Source: JBMNTP01 sp050945795 | GTDB lineage: Bacteria; Bacillota; Clostridia; Christensenellales; MGBC116941 | Length of the DNA: 57,928 bases | NCBI GenBank assembly: GCA_050945795.1 | Contig: JBMNTP010000009.1 | Span: forward strand, 1-57,928 | Direction: 5' to 3' | In this document: positions 44,903-54,075 of the stretch, piece after piece | Layout: every line of letters starts with the position of its first letter | Position numbering within the stretch: position 1 is the stretch's first letter | Translations under genes and position numbers: made by a program | The notes under the pieces: model-generated | Seen by the model: the letters and a program-made list of their open reading frames with translations, nothing else | What the model was told of the DNA's origin: nothing | Databases searched by the model: none

Positions 44903-45631
44903 TTACTCGCTAAACTCGGCGTTTGAGTATACGTTTTGCACGTCGTCATGATCCTCAAACTTTTCAAGAAGCTCCATAACCTTTTGCGCCGCCTCGCCTT
45001 CCGGCGCCACCGTCGTTTGCGGCAACATCTCTACTTCCGCCGAAACAAAGGTATATCCCGCGCCCTCTAACGCCTCCCTTACCGGCGAAAACTCGGCAGG
45101 GTCTGTTATAACCTCATATGAATCATCGTATTCGTTGAAATCCTCCGCCCCTCCATCAAGCGCTAAAAGCATAAGCTCATCAGCGTCAATGCCATCGGCC
45201 TTTTCTATGGTTATAACTCCCTTTCTGTCAAACATCCACGATACACATCCGCTTGTGCCTATGGAACCGCCGTTTCGGTCGAATATATACCGCATTTCTC
45301 CGGCTGTGCGGTTGCGATTATCTGTAACTGTTGATACTATAACCGCGACTCCGCCTGAACCGTAACCTTCGTATACAATTTCCTCATAATTAACATTATC
45401 AGACTCGCCGGATGCCTTTTTAATAGAGCGAGTTATATTATCGTTCGGCATATTTGCGGCTTTTGCCTTCGCTATAACATCACGCAGCTTCGAGTTTGAC
45501 GCCGGATCGCCGCCGCCTTCTTTTACCGCTATGGCAATTTCGCGCCCAATTTTAGTAAATATTTTACCGCGCTGAGCATCGGATTTTTCTTTTCTGTTCT
45601 TTATGTTGTTCCATTTGGAATGGCCGGCCAT
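44903..45631 (-). CDS. YebC/PmpR family protein
   Basis: 242 residues starting MAGHSKWNNIK, the invariant family opening. Proposed roles are transcriptional regulation and, more recently, relief of ribosome stalling at proline-rich stretches. It lies between the NUDIX-like and BofC-like genes on the same strand. Confidence 0.93.
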   Translation of the reverse strand: MAGHSKWNNIKNRKEKSDAQRGKIFTKIGREIAIAVKEGGGDPASNSKLRDVIAKAKAANMPNDNITRSIKKASGESDNVNYEEIVYEGYGSGGVAVIVSTVTDNRNRTAGEMRYIFDRNGGSIGTSGCVSWMFDRKGVITIEKADGIDADELMLLALDGGAEDFNEYDDSYEVITDPAEFSPVREALEGAGYTFVSAEVEMLPQTTVAPEGEAAQKVMELLEKFEDHDDVQNVYSNAEFSE

Positions 45632-45653
45632 TCTTTATCCCCCCGTATTGCTT

Positions 45654-46073
45654 TTAAGCTTTAAATTGCGCCAGCTTTTTATGAGCCAGCCTTATAAGCG
45701 CCTTATCTTGGCTGTATGTGACTTTTGCAACGGCATCATTGTAAGGAAAGAAGCCGGCTTCGTCAAATCCATCTTTTGAACTCGCTCTGCACGCCGCTTC
45801 CTTTGTCGTCATTAAGAACCAGACCACCTCGTTGCATACCGGACGCCCTCTTGTAACCGAATAAAACTCGTAGCAAGTTTCGCCTATCATGGCAATTATT
45901 TGCGGCTCTTTAACGCCGGCCTCCGTTTCAACTCTTGAAACAGCGACCTCCTGCAACTGGCGTCTGTCCCTTACCACGCCCTTTGGCAGTACCCATTCGT
46001 TCTTTTCGTTTTTTAGCAACAGCACGCTGTCGTCATAAAAGACAATACCGCCCGCGCATTTGCGAAATATCAA
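45654..46073 (-). CDS. NUDIX-fold protein with degenerate Nudix box
   Basis: 139 residues from TTG 46073, which has AGGAG 8 bases upstream (GTG 46082 is 1 base away and unlikely). The fold features WVLPKGVV and VWFLM fit NUDIX. The box should read G-x5-E-x7-R-E-U-x-E-E-x-G-U, but here the first Glu is Arg and the RE-U-xEE part reads SRVETEAGV. Key metal-binding Glu residues are therefore missing, so hydrolysis is doubtful and a binding role is possible. Confidence 0.75.
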   Translation of the reverse strand: MIFRKCAGGIVFYDDSVLLLKNEKNEWVLPKGVVRDRRQLQEVAVSRVETEAGVKEPQIIAMIGETCYEFYSVTRGRPVCNEVVWFLMTTKEAACRASSKDGFDEAGFFPYNDAVAKVTYSQDKALIRLAHKKLAQFKA

Positions 46074-46155
46074 TATTACCACTCCTAAGGCTTTGTTTAA
46101 ACATAATACTACAACATATGCCTCTTTTCAATACGCTTATGGCGCAACGTGCGTT

Positions 46156-46815
46156 TTAGGGAGCGTCGGGTATAAGGTTTAGCATGTCGTCTTTGTCGTT
46201 CACATCGACAAAACTATCCGGCACTTCGCCTATAATAAGCGTCTCTGAAACGAGAACCTCTATGTCCACCTTAACTGTCTGCTCAGCGTTAGGCACAACA
46301 ACGCGAATAACGCTTGTCAGCGTTATAAATATTCGGTGGCGTGTCTGGTTTATACCGGCGCTTTCAAACCTTGAAGAGAAACTGCTCACAACCGAACCCA
46401 CCGGAATAACACTAACGCGCACCTTCGGGCCCTTGCCTGAAAAAAGCTGTCCGCCTATCGCCGTTCCTAAGGGTATCTCAAGTCCCTGCTCCCCCATTTG
46501 GCTAAGCAGCTCCTGCGCCATAAGAGCGGTGTTCGAGGCCAGCTCACTCATGCGCATGGTGTTCGCTTGCAGCATGGTGACGCGGCCGGAAGCGTCTTGT
46601 AATACTTTTACAAGGTCATCATATTCAACGGAGCTTATATTCTCTAGCACCGCCTCGTTCATGGCGTTTGTCGCTAACGACCGCACCCTGCCTTCCGATA
46701 ATGACAGCACAGCCGGCTTAAGGTTGGCATCTATAATTAATATTGCTGTAATTATAACGGCGGCTATTATGCCGAACCATATTATTATCTTTTTGCGTAC
46801 GGAAAGCTTTTTCAT
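46156..46815 (-). CDS. yunB: Sporulation protein YunB
   Basis: 219 residues. One N-terminal membrane helix (about 10-30), then an extracytoplasmic domain with NEAVLENI, IPLGTAIGG and the late VDIEVLVSETLIIGEVPDSF, all YunB features. It is a mother-cell sporulation protein of unclear mechanism. ATG 46815 has GAGGGGGG 8 bases upstream; the open frame to 47163 runs antisense into the PBP gene and is rejected. Confidence 0.85.
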   Translation of the reverse strand: MKKLSVRKKIIIWFGIIAAVIITAILIIDANLKPAVLSLSEGRVRSLATNAMNEAVLENISSVEYDDLVKVLQDASGRVTMLQANTMRMSELASNTALMAQELLSQMGEQGLEIPLGTAIGGQLFSGKGPKVRVSVIPVGSVVSSFSSRFESAGINQTRHRIFITLTSVIRVVVPNAEQTVKVDIEVLVSETLIIGEVPDSFVDVNDKDDMLNLIPDAP

Positions 46816-46910
46816 AAAGGTACCCCCCTCGGAACATCTTATGGCGGAAAAGCGTCTTAATTGCGTATTGTAATGTAATAATTTGAAAAGTGGGAATCCT
46901 TTTGCGATTA

Positions 46911-46919
46911 TGATATAAT
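46911..46919 (+). promoter_or_regulatory. Extended -10 promoter of the PBP gene
   Basis: TGATATAAT fits an extended -10 (TGnTATAAT). No good -35 box lies at 17 bases. Confidence 0.5.
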
Positions 46920-46955
46920 ACGCATGGTAAATCCTATTAAAGGAAGGAAAATCAG

Positions 46956-49900
46956 ATGAAGCATCCTTTTGAAAACGAACCGGGCGAAAACAACGAAGTT
47001 TTTGACGGCGACATAGACTCCGAAACATACTATGAGTTGGACAACGAAGACTTAGAAAGCCGCGTCTCACTCCATTCCCGCACCGAAAAATATAAAGACC
47101 TCGATACAGAGGAAATATATAGCGCCAGCGGTAAGGGTACGGACGCGCAGGATAAATCCTCACCTTTTAAAGAATTCATATCAAAAGCATCAAAAACCGT
47201 AACCGGCGTAGCTAAAAAAACATGGGCAGCCGTTTCCGGTTTTTTCGCGCGTCTGTTTAAAAAGCGTGACGAAGGTGTAAGCGCGGGAAAATTTTCATCC
47301 GTCATGTCTAAAGTTTTTGCGTCTATTGCCGCCGCTTTTACCGCTGCTATAAATAAGATTTCAACTTTGTTTTCAAAGCTGCGCAAGCGCGACGAATCAG
47401 ATTCATACGAATATCAAGACTATACCGACGGCACAAGGATAATGCCTATTACAGGCGAGCATAATTCATACGGTACCGGCGATGAAACAAAACAGATTGG
47501 TACGATAAGCTCTCCTATCATAGACAGCGAGCGCCTTACCTCCGGCTCATCTGAATACTTAACTATATTCAAGGAGCGCACGCGGCCGCGAAATCCTTTG
47601 CTCTCCGTTGTTTTAACCAGCTTTTCGCTTATTCTCGTGCTGCTTTTGGTTTTCGCTTCGGCGGGAGCCGGGGCTTTACTTGGCATAGCTAAAGCATATC
47701 GTGACACAACGCCTACTCTTGATACCGCGCAAATTACCGACAGCGACCAGACAAGCTTTATATATGATTCCAACAATAAGCTTATAGCCACATATGCCGG
47801 CATTGAAAACAGGGTTTGGGAAAGAATCGGCAACATGCCGGAGATGCTCAAAAACGCGTTTGTAGCGATAGAGGATGTGCGCTTCTATTCGCATCAAGGT
47901 ATCGACTATAAGCGGTTGGTAGGCGCTTTTATAAACAATATGCAAAACGATTCCACGCATGGCGGTAGCACCATAACACAGCAGCTTATAAAGCTTAAGG
48001 TGCTTTCTAGCGAACGCTCGTATAAGCGCAAGTTGCAAGAGGCCTTCCTTGCCTTGGAATTTGAGCAAGTATACACAAAAGATCAGATACTTGAAGCATA
48101 CCTTAACACCGCTTATTTTGGCGAATCAAACTACGGCGTAAAATCGGCGGCTCAAGATTACTTTGGAAAAGAGCTAAGCCAGCTTACAATAAGAGAATGC
48201 GCTATGCTGGCGGGGCTTGCGCAAAACGGCAACTATTATAACCCGAGAAAGAACTATTATCCACCAGAAAATAGCTCCCGCAAGCGCAAAACCACCGACG
48301 ATAGGACGGATACCGCCCTTCGCCGCATGTATACCGCGAACTTTATAACAAAAGCGGAATATGAAGCTGCGATTAAAGAAGAAGTAAATATAATTGAAAC
48401 ATCAAAACAGCAAGAACTTTATGAAATGCCGTACTTCGTTGAGTACGCCATATACGACATATGCACGCAGTTGCTCAATAAACGCGGGCTGCAAAATACA
48501 AAGCAGAACCGAAATACGGTAGAAAACGAAATAAGAACAGGCGGCTACAGGATATACCTAACCGTCGACCCCGAAATACAAAAAACCGTACAGGATTCGC
48601 TTACTAACTGGAACAAATATCCTAAAATGCGCAACCGAGATGACAATTATTCCTCACAGGGAGTTATACAGCCCCAAGCCTCTGCCGTCGTTATCGATTA
48701 TCATACCGGCGATATAAAGGCACTTGTAGGCGGCAGAGACACGCCTACGCAAAAAAAGGAAATGAACCGCGTCTATCAGACGACGATGCCTATAGGTTCA
48801 ACTATAAAACCCATAGCCGTTTTCGGTCCGGCACTTGACCTTGGTGCGTCACCCGGATCTATTATTTCAAACGGCCATGAAAGCTATCCCGACAACCGCC
48901 GGCCGCTAAGCGGTGGCGGCCCCGCCGCTCCGGTTACGCTGCGAGAATCGCTGCGCCGCTCATACAACCGCGCTACTTATCGCGCTCTGTTTGAATATGC
49001 CGGCGGCCCCTCGACTTCAAGGGATTATCTGATTAATCTTGGCGTAGACCCCGACCATATTCTGGCCGACGGGCCGGGTTTGGCGCTGGGAACATCGCCT
49101 ATAAACCCCATAGAATTAACGGCGGCTTTTGGCGCTGTGGCTAATAAAGGCGAATACCTTATGCCGCTTAGTTTTTCTAAGGTGCTTGATAATGAAGGGA
49201 AAATACTGCTTGATGCCGACGAAATCCACGCCAATAATAAAAGACAGGCTTTCAGCGAGGCTACGGCATGGTTGCTTACAGATATACTTAAAGACGCCGT
49301 AAACTCGGGTACCGGAACGGCGGCGAAAATTAGAAATATGACTGTTGCCGGAAAAACCGGAACCAATGATGAAAATAGAGGCGTTTGCTTCTCCGGATAT
49401 ACCCCGTATTACGCCGCGACTGTATTTATAGGCCACGACGAATATAAGCCGCTACATGGAGCTGCTTACGCGGGCTCATATGCCGCACCGCTCTGGCGTG
49501 ATTTTATGATTAAAATTCATGATGGGCTCGAAAACAAAGATATTATAGACGGCTCGGCTGAAGATTACGGCTTAGTACGCGCTACGGTATGCCCAAGGAG
49601 CGGACAGAGAGCCGGCGAACTTTGCAGCCACGATATACTAGGATCTGCCGCTACAACCGATTATTGGCAAAAGTCAAAATTGCCGAGCGGCACCTGTACA
49701 GAGCATGTTTCGCTCAATATATGCAAGGATTCCGGTATGCTGGCATCTGAGCATTGCCCGGATGATTCCATAGCAAGGCATAGCTGGCTTAACTTCTCGA
49801 GTTCGTCAAACTCCGCGTACAAGCAGGCTTACCTTAAAGCAATAAGGGATAAATACCCGAACTTCTCCGAGACGGAAATTTGTACTGTACATACCGCAGA

Positions 49901-50204
49901 ATGGGGCGAAAAGCAGCAGAGCATAAAATGGGCTAACGAAACGATTGCAAACGTCAATGAGAGTATGAAAAAGCTTGAAGGTCGTATAGACCAAGCAAGG
50001 ATTCAGCAGGTATATAACCTCTCCTCGCAGCTCCTCGCCATGACAACCGACGCTTCGGTTTCAAAAGGCGCTTTGGACGCTAAAACCAACGAGCTTATAG
50101 CGGCGGCTAACAAGCTTATTAACGAGGTTAATAACGCCACGCCTACCCCTCCCCCGCAGACCCCTGATCCTCCGGAGGAGACAAACGGCGAAGAAGAAGA
50201 CTAA
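46956..50204 (+). CDS. Class A penicillin-binding protein (PBP1A type)
   Basis: 1082 residues, bifunctional peptidoglycan synthase. A long charged cytoplasmic part (1-210) precedes the membrane helix (212-240). The GT51 transglycosylase has Glu306 in EDVRFYSHQG and GGSTITQQLIK. The transpeptidase has Ser615-x-x-Lys618 (STIK), Ser669-Tyr-Asn and Lys800-Thr-Gly. The tail is helical and ends in a Pro/Glu-rich stretch. The cytoplasmic part is unusually long and may bind partners. Divergent from yunB. Confidence 0.94.
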   Translation: MKHPFENEPGENNEVFDGDIDSETYYELDNEDLESRVSLHSRTEKYKDLDTEEIYSASGKGTDAQDKSSPFKEFISKASKTVTGVAKKTWAAVSGFFARLFKKRDEGVSAGKFSSVMSKVFASIAAAFTAAINKISTLFSKLRKRDESDSYEYQDYTDGTRIMPITGEHNSYGTGDETKQIGTISSPIIDSERLTSGSSEYLTIFKERTRPRNPLLSVVLTSFSLILVLLLVFASAGAGALLGIAKAYRDTTPTLDTAQITDSDQTSFIYDSNNKLIATYAGIENRVWERIGNMPEMLKNAFVAIEDVRFYSHQGIDYKRLVGAFINNMQNDSTHGGSTITQQLIKLKVLSSERSYKRKLQEAFLALEFEQVYTKDQILEAYLNTAYFGESNYGVKSAAQDYFGKELSQLTIRECAMLAGLAQNGNYYNPRKNYYPPENSSRKRKTTDDRTDTALRRMYTANFITKAEYEAAIKEEVNIIETSKQQELYEMPYFVEYAIYDICTQLLNKRGLQNTKQNRNTVENEIRTGGYRIYLTVDPEIQKTVQDSLTNWNKYPKMRNRDDNYSSQGVIQPQASAVVIDYHTGDIKALVGGRDTPTQKKEMNRVYQTTMPIGSTIKPIAVFGPALDLGASPGSIISNGHESYPDNRRPLSGGGPAAPVTLRESLRRSYNRATYRALFEYAGGPSTSRDYLINLGVDPDHILADGPGLALGTSPINPIELTAAFGAVANKGEYLMPLSFSKVLDNEGKILLDADEIHANNKRQAFSEATAWLLTDILKDAVNSGTGTAAKIRNMTVAGKTGTNDENRGVCFSGYTPYYAATVFIGHDEYKPLHGAAYAGSYAAPLWRDFMIKIHDGLENKDIIDGSAEDYGLVRATVCPRSGQRAGELCSHDILGSAATTDYWQKSKLPSGTCTEHVSLNICKDSGMLASEHCPDDSIARHSWLNFSSSSNSAYKQAYLKAIRDKYPNFSETEICTVHTAEWGEKQQSIKWANETIANVNESMKKLEGRIDQARIQQVYNLSSQLLAMTTDASVSKGALDAKTNELIAAANKLINEVNNATPTPPPQTPDPPEETNGEEED

Positions 50205-50274
50205 GTTTTTGTATTTAATCGATAAGTGTTCGGCTTAAGCCGTATACAGCAAAATAAACAGGAGGTTTGTCGTT

Positions 50275-50814
50275 ATGCTTTATTCATCTTCACACATGGA
50301 GAACGACGCAGTACTGGCAACAGCCGCCCGAATGTGTGCCGCGGCACGCACCGCCCCAAAGACAAGAGGTATAGATAATATACTTACAATGGTGCTTGTG
50401 GGTGATTCAAAAGACGAGTTGGCCGATAAAATGGCCGAGGTAAATCTGCGTGAATTTAAAACCGAGGAAGGCAGTTTTACCCGTGATGCTAATAACGTTA
50501 GGGCGGCGCAAGCCGTTGTGCTTATAGGCGTCAGAACCCGCGCTTACGCCGGACTTAAGTATTGCTCCTTCTGTGGCTATGAAAGCTGCAAGGCATGTAA
50601 AGACGCGGACGGCAGATGCGCGTATATATTTATTGATTTGGGCATAGCGCTATCCTCCGCCGTCTCCGTAGCCGCCGACGATAGAGTCGACAACCGTATA
50701 ATGTATTCCATAGGTAAGACTTTTGAAGAAATGGAACAGGCGCCAAAGGGAGTACTATGGCATGGAATACCTATAAGCGTAAGCGGGAAAAACGTTTTCT
50801 TTGATCGCAAATAG
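50275..50814 (+). CDS. DUF2148 ferredoxin-domain protein
   Basis: 179 residues. Four cysteines in YCSFCGYESCKAC and a fifth at GRC form a likely Fe-S site. The family is common in anaerobes and has no defined role. GGAGG precedes the ATG, and a terminator follows. Confidence 0.82.
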   Translation: MLYSSSHMENDAVLATAARMCAAARTAPKTRGIDNILTMVLVGDSKDELADKMAEVNLREFKTEEGSFTRDANNVRAAQAVVLIGVRTRAYAGLKYCSFCGYESCKACKDADGRCAYIFIDLGIALSSAVSVAADDRVDNRIMYSIGKTFEEMEQAPKGVLWHGIPISVSGKNVFFDRK

Positions 50815-50829
50815 CTTTAAAGGCAAATC

Positions 50830-50863
50830 AGCGCGGAGCCGTTCTGGCTTTCCGCGCTTTTTT
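50830..50863 (+). terminator. Terminator after the DUF2148 gene
   Basis: AGCGCGGA (50830-50837) with TCCGCGCT (50851-50858), followed by a T-run to 50863. Confidence 0.85.
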
Positions 50864-50881
50864 ATGCCTTTAAAGCTTACT

Positions 50882-51250
50882 TTATTTTTTCAACTTGGGG
50901 TTGAATAAAAGCGCGGCGAGATATCCAAAAACCACTGCGGCAGCAATGCCGGCGGCAGTCTTTTTTATTCCGCCGTATAGTGCGCCCAATATCCCCGACT
51001 CATCAACCGCTTCATAAGCGCCTGTTACAAGGGAATTTCCAAACCCTAACAGCGGTACGCTTGCCCCCGCCCCCGCGAAATCGATTAGTGGCTGATAAAG
51101 GCCAAACGCGCCAAGAACTACGCCCGCGCATACAAATATTACAAGTATACGAGCCGGAGTAAGGCTTGTCATTTCTATTAAAATCTGGCCTACCACACAT
51201 ATAAGCCCGCCTACTATAAAAGCCTTTAACAGCATTCCCGGCAATTCCAA
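50882..51250 (-). CDS. spoVAE: Stage V sporulation protein AE
   Basis: 122-residue membrane protein with about four helices and the FAGAGASVPLLGFGNSL block shared with SpoVAC. It is part of the inner-membrane channel for dipicolinic acid. Last gene of the spoVA operon, 1 base after spoVAD. Confidence 0.92.
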   Translation of the reverse strand: MELPGMLLKAFIVGGLICVVGQILIEMTSLTPARILVIFVCAGVVLGAFGLYQPLIDFAGAGASVPLLGFGNSLVTGAYEAVDESGILGALYGGIKKTAAGIAAAVVFGYLAALLFNPKLKK

Positions 51251-51251
51251 A

Positions 51252-52277
51252 TCAGTTCACCTGCCCTTCTATTGCTACCGCATGCGCTATAGACGGTACC
51301 GAGTCCTGCTGCATAACCGATGTTTGGCTTAACAGCGCGCCGGTAGCCAGAAATAGCATGCGCTTTATTTCACCTCTTTGTAGCTTAGGCAGCAAATAAC
51401 CGTTAAATACTATGGCGCTGCACCCGCACCCGCTTGCGCCGGAGTGCTTATCCGATTCGCTGTCTAAAACTTCGCAGCCGCAGTCATAGAATCGCCCCTG
51501 AACGTTTATATTCATTTCGTCAAGCAGTTCAAGGCATAGCTTTCTGCCTAGTTTGCCTAGATCGCCGGTGACTATAAGATCATAGTGGTCCGGTTGGAGT
51601 TGTAAGTCAGTTAGATGCGCGCGTATCGTCTCGGCAGCAGCCGGCGCCATAGCCGCGCCCATGTTATTGCTGTCGGTAATGCCCCAGTCCTCAACCTTGC
51701 CTATTGTAATCGCCGTCACCTTCGGCCCCGCCCCTTCTGCCGCCATTATTGCGCAGCCGGCGCCTGTAACGGTGTGCTGAGCCTGTACCGGCTTTTGAGT
51801 GCCCATCTCGACAGGCAGCCGGTATTGCCGCTCCGCCGTTGCGAAATGGCTTGAGGCGGCGCAGGCGGCGTATTTTGAAAAGCCCCCATCTATAAGCATA
51901 GCCGCCACAACCATAGACTGAGACATCGTGCTACAAGCGCCGTACTGGCCTAAAAACGGTATGCCCAGCGCTCTTGCAGCAAAGCTGGCGGATATAATCT
52001 GATTAAGTAAATCCCCGCCCATTAAAACGTCTATATCCTGCTTTGTTTTTCCGGCCTTGTTTATAGCTATTTCAACGGCCTCCGCGAACATTTTACGCTC
52101 GCATTTTTCCCAGCTGTCCTCACCGAAAAGATCTTCCTCCAGCAAATAGTCAAAATACTTTCCGAGCGGCCCTTTTGCCTCGTCAAGCCCCGCTACGCTG
52201 CCCCCCGCCAGTATCACCGGCTTAGATGGCAGTACCGCCGATTGTTTCCCTACCCTTTTAGTTTTCATAGCAGTCAC
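51252..52277 (-). CDS. spoVAD: Stage V sporulation protein AD
   Basis: 341 residues, thiolase-like fold, binds dipicolinic acid. Family blocks: PVILAGGSVAG, MGGDLLNQI, QYGACSTMSQ and DSESDKHSGASGCGCSA. GTG start overlapping the spoVAC stop by 4 bases. Confidence 0.95.
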   Translation of the reverse strand: MTAMKTKRVGKQSAVLPSKPVILAGGSVAGLDEAKGPLGKYFDYLLEEDLFGEDSWEKCERKMFAEAVEIAINKAGKTKQDIDVLMGGDLLNQIISASFAARALGIPFLGQYGACSTMSQSMVVAAMLIDGGFSKYAACAASSHFATAERQYRLPVEMGTQKPVQAQHTVTGAGCAIMAAEGAGPKVTAITIGKVEDWGITDSNNMGAAMAPAAAETIRAHLTDLQLQPDHYDLIVTGDLGKLGRKLCLELLDEMNINVQGRFYDCGCEVLDSESDKHSGASGCGCSAIVFNGYLLPKLQRGEIKRMLFLATGALLSQTSVMQQDSVPSIAHAVAIEGQVN

Positions 52278-52735
52278 CAGATAAGCCCTATAAAATAGTA
52301 AATTACCCCGGCAATCACAGAAAGCGTTATTCCCATTACCAAAACCGGACCCGCCAACGTAAACAGCTTGGAGCCTACTCCCATAACAGGGCCCTCGCGC
52401 TTAAATTCCATTGCCGGAGCTACAATCGAATTGGCAAATCCGGTTATAGGAACCATGGAACCTGCCCCAGCGTGCTTTCCTATAACGTCATATACTCCAA
52501 GCCCGGTAAGAAGGGCTGCTATAAATATAAGCACGACCGATGTAAACATCGATGTCTGCTCCTCCTCAAGCCCCATTATATGTATGCCGGCCTCTGAAAT
52601 AAGCTGGCCTATAACGCATATAGCGCCGCCAAAAAGAAAGGCCAGAATATAATTTTTGACTTTGTTGTTTTTTGGTATTCTGTCGTTGGCGTATTGCTGA
52701 TAATCAATTTTAATTTCATCGATTTTACCCGACAT
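52274..52735 (-). CDS. spoVAC: Stage V sporulation protein AC
   Basis: 153 residues, with a charged N-terminus and four to five helices; contains GAGSMVPITGFANSIV. In Bacillus it acts as a mechanosensitive channel component. ATG 52735 is preferred over GTG 52741 for spacing to AAAGGA. It starts 2 bases after the stop of the 40-aa gene. Confidence 0.93.
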   Translation of the reverse strand: MSGKIDEIKIDYQQYANDRIPKNNKVKNYILAFLFGGAICVIGQLISEAGIHIMGLEEEQTSMFTSVVLIFIAALLTGLGVYDVIGKHAGAGSMVPITGFANSIVAPAMEFKREGPVMGVGSKLFTLAGPVLVMGITLSVIAGVIYYFIGLIW

Positions 52736-52737
52736 AT

Positions 52738-52860
52738 TCACGCATCCTTTCTTCCTTCAATCTTCTTAATGCCGCCGTATACCGTTTCTTTATCATCCGG
52801 CGGTCTGCCGCAAAGGTCCACAACCGGCATTCCGTGCCTCGGTTCCATATTTTCTTCCAT
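52738..52860 (-). CDS. 40-residue small protein between spoVAB and spoVAC
   Basis: Read directly from the sequence. Soluble, charged, begins MEENMEPRHGMPVV and ends in a Lys-rich stretch; one cysteine in DLCGRPP. GGAGG (52871-52867) is 6 bases before the ATG, and the stop lies 2 bases before spoVAC. No known family. Strong signals and position argue that it is translated with the operon. Confidence 0.7.
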   Translation of the reverse strand: MEENMEPRHGMPVVDLCGRPPDDKETVYGGIKKIEGRKDA

Positions 52861-52871
52861 GATAATCCTCC

Positions 52872-53288
52872 TTATATGCCTTTTATAAACCATAGCAGTG
52901 AGCCTGCAATCTTAGATACCGCCAAAACCAATACAAACATGGCGACAAATGCCTTTGGGTTAAGCCCGCTTGCCATAGGCGGAAATAAATCCAACACCTC
53001 CGTAAGTGACGACACAAGAAACCCTATATAAACGCCGTATAAAAGGCTTACAATAACCGCGGCAACATCGTCAAGCCCTAATGAAAAGCCGGACAGCGAA
53101 GAAAACGACGCTACAACGCATCCTATCGCGAAGGCCGCTCCGCATATCCTCATGTTTTTTGCCGATATGGCGTCAAACAAATGCAGCAACCGCGGAAATA
53201 TATTAAGCACAGTTACAATAGCGATAGCGGCGCTTCCTATAGCTATTCCCCATGTAAATCCAATCACCGCGCTAACTACATCAAGCAT
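52872..53288 (-). CDS. spoVAB: Stage V sporulation protein AB
   Basis: 138 residues, multi-helix membrane protein; size and position match SpoVAB (141 in Bacillus). ATG 53288 overlaps the spoVAA stop by 8 bases. The longer frame to 53351 lies inside spoVAA and is not supported. Confidence 0.85.
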   Translation of the reverse strand: MLDVVSAVIGFTWGIAIGSAAIAIVTVLNIFPRLLHLFDAISAKNMRICGAAFAIGCVVASFSSLSGFSLGLDDVAAVIVSLLYGVYIGFLVSSLTEVLDLFPPMASGLNPKAFVAMFVLVLAVSKIAGSLLWFIKGI

Positions 53289-53820
53289 CGAGGGCATCCC
53301 TGTCATATTCATCCATCTGCTTGTTGTACTCATAAAGTTCAACCTCGGCAACGCCGGCTTTTTTGCTCAACAGACCGAAAAACACAATTACTCCCGCGCC
53401 TATGCCTATTGAATACGGTATGGACACAACCGGCGTTTCCTCGCTTTCTTGGCCTGTCACAAGGTAATAAACAGATGAATGGGCGTCTCTCATATCAACG
53501 TCGGAATGGAAGTTTAATATACCGGCTATACCGCCTATAAGCAGCGAAATTGCTATAATTGCCATTCGTATCGCGCCGCCGCGTTTTATCTCGGCTTTTT
53601 TAACCAACGTTTTGCTTTCGCCCAGAAAAACAGCATCTTTCGCTTTATCTCCCAATTTATCTAAAATATCTATCGCCGATATAATACGCTTTTTGTTTAT
53701 ACCGCCAAGGTCAATATCCGGACAGTCGCCGTATATGTCGGCTATATCGCTTAGCATAACGTTATATTTTTGGGACGGCAGAGTTATGGAGTCCCGCATA
53801 AGAATATAAACGGTATTCAT
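53281..53820 (-). CDS. spoVAA: Stage V sporulation protein AA
   Basis: 179 residues: a soluble N-terminal domain (VYILMRDSITL, MLSDIADIYGD) and two C-terminal membrane helices, as in SpoVAA. Its ATG overlaps the stop of the 46-aa gene. Confidence 0.85.
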   Translation of the reverse strand: MNTVYILMRDSITLPSQKYNVMLSDIADIYGDCPDIDLGGINKKRIISAIDILDKLGDKAKDAVFLGESKTLVKKAEIKRGGAIRMAIIAISLLIGGIAGILNFHSDVDMRDAHSSVYYLVTGQESEETPVVSIPYSIGIGAGVIVFFGLLSKKAGVAEVELYEYNKQMDEYDRDALDA

Positions 53821-53957
53821 ATCAACTTTCCTGTAAATACAAACATTTCACTAGCACCGGGTGAGTTGCCCTTACCTAGCTCTATTATTAAAAGATAAAT
53901 AATCAGCGCCGCTATAACCGCCATACCTATCAAAAGAGCCGACCTTTTTCTTCGCAT
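53817..53957 (-). CDS. 46-residue small membrane protein ahead of spoVAA
   Basis: Read directly from the sequence. Basic start MRRKRSA, one hydrophobic helix (about 8-26), then a short polar tail. GGAGGTG precedes the ATG at 7 bases, and the ATGA overlap couples it to spoVAA. No known family. Confidence 0.75.
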   Translation of the reverse strand: MRRKRSALLIGMAVIAALIIYLLIIELGKGNSPGASEMFVFTGKLI

Positions 53958-53978
53958 AAAGCGCACCTCCATCGACGT

Positions 53979-54007
53979 TAGTATTAGCAGTTTTGTGTGA
54001 TTTATGA
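53979..54007 (-). promoter_or_regulatory. Possible sigma-G/F promoter of spoVA
   Basis: Minus strand: TCATA (54007-54003), 17 bases, AATACTA (53985-53979), near the sigma-G pattern. The leader would be very short, so this is tentative. Confidence 0.3.
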
Positions 54008-54027
54008 AAAAAAACGGCTCAGCCGTT
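54006..54027 (-). terminator. Terminator after sigF
   Basis: AACGGC-TCA-GCCGTT (54013-54027) with a T-run on the minus strand. It separates spoIIA from spoVA. Confidence 0.75.
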
Positions 54028-54075
54028 TAAAGCTGCGCCGTTTTATAAAGTTGATGCCATATATGTGCAGTTTGT

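Noticed and set aside
46816..47163. N-terminal extension of yunB
   Set aside because: Runs antisense into the PBP gene, lacks family similarity, and the internal ATG 46815 has a strong ribosome site.
50231..50242. CGGCTTAAGCCG palindrome after the PBP gene
   Set aside because: Short, no T-run, and only a chance-level inverted repeat.
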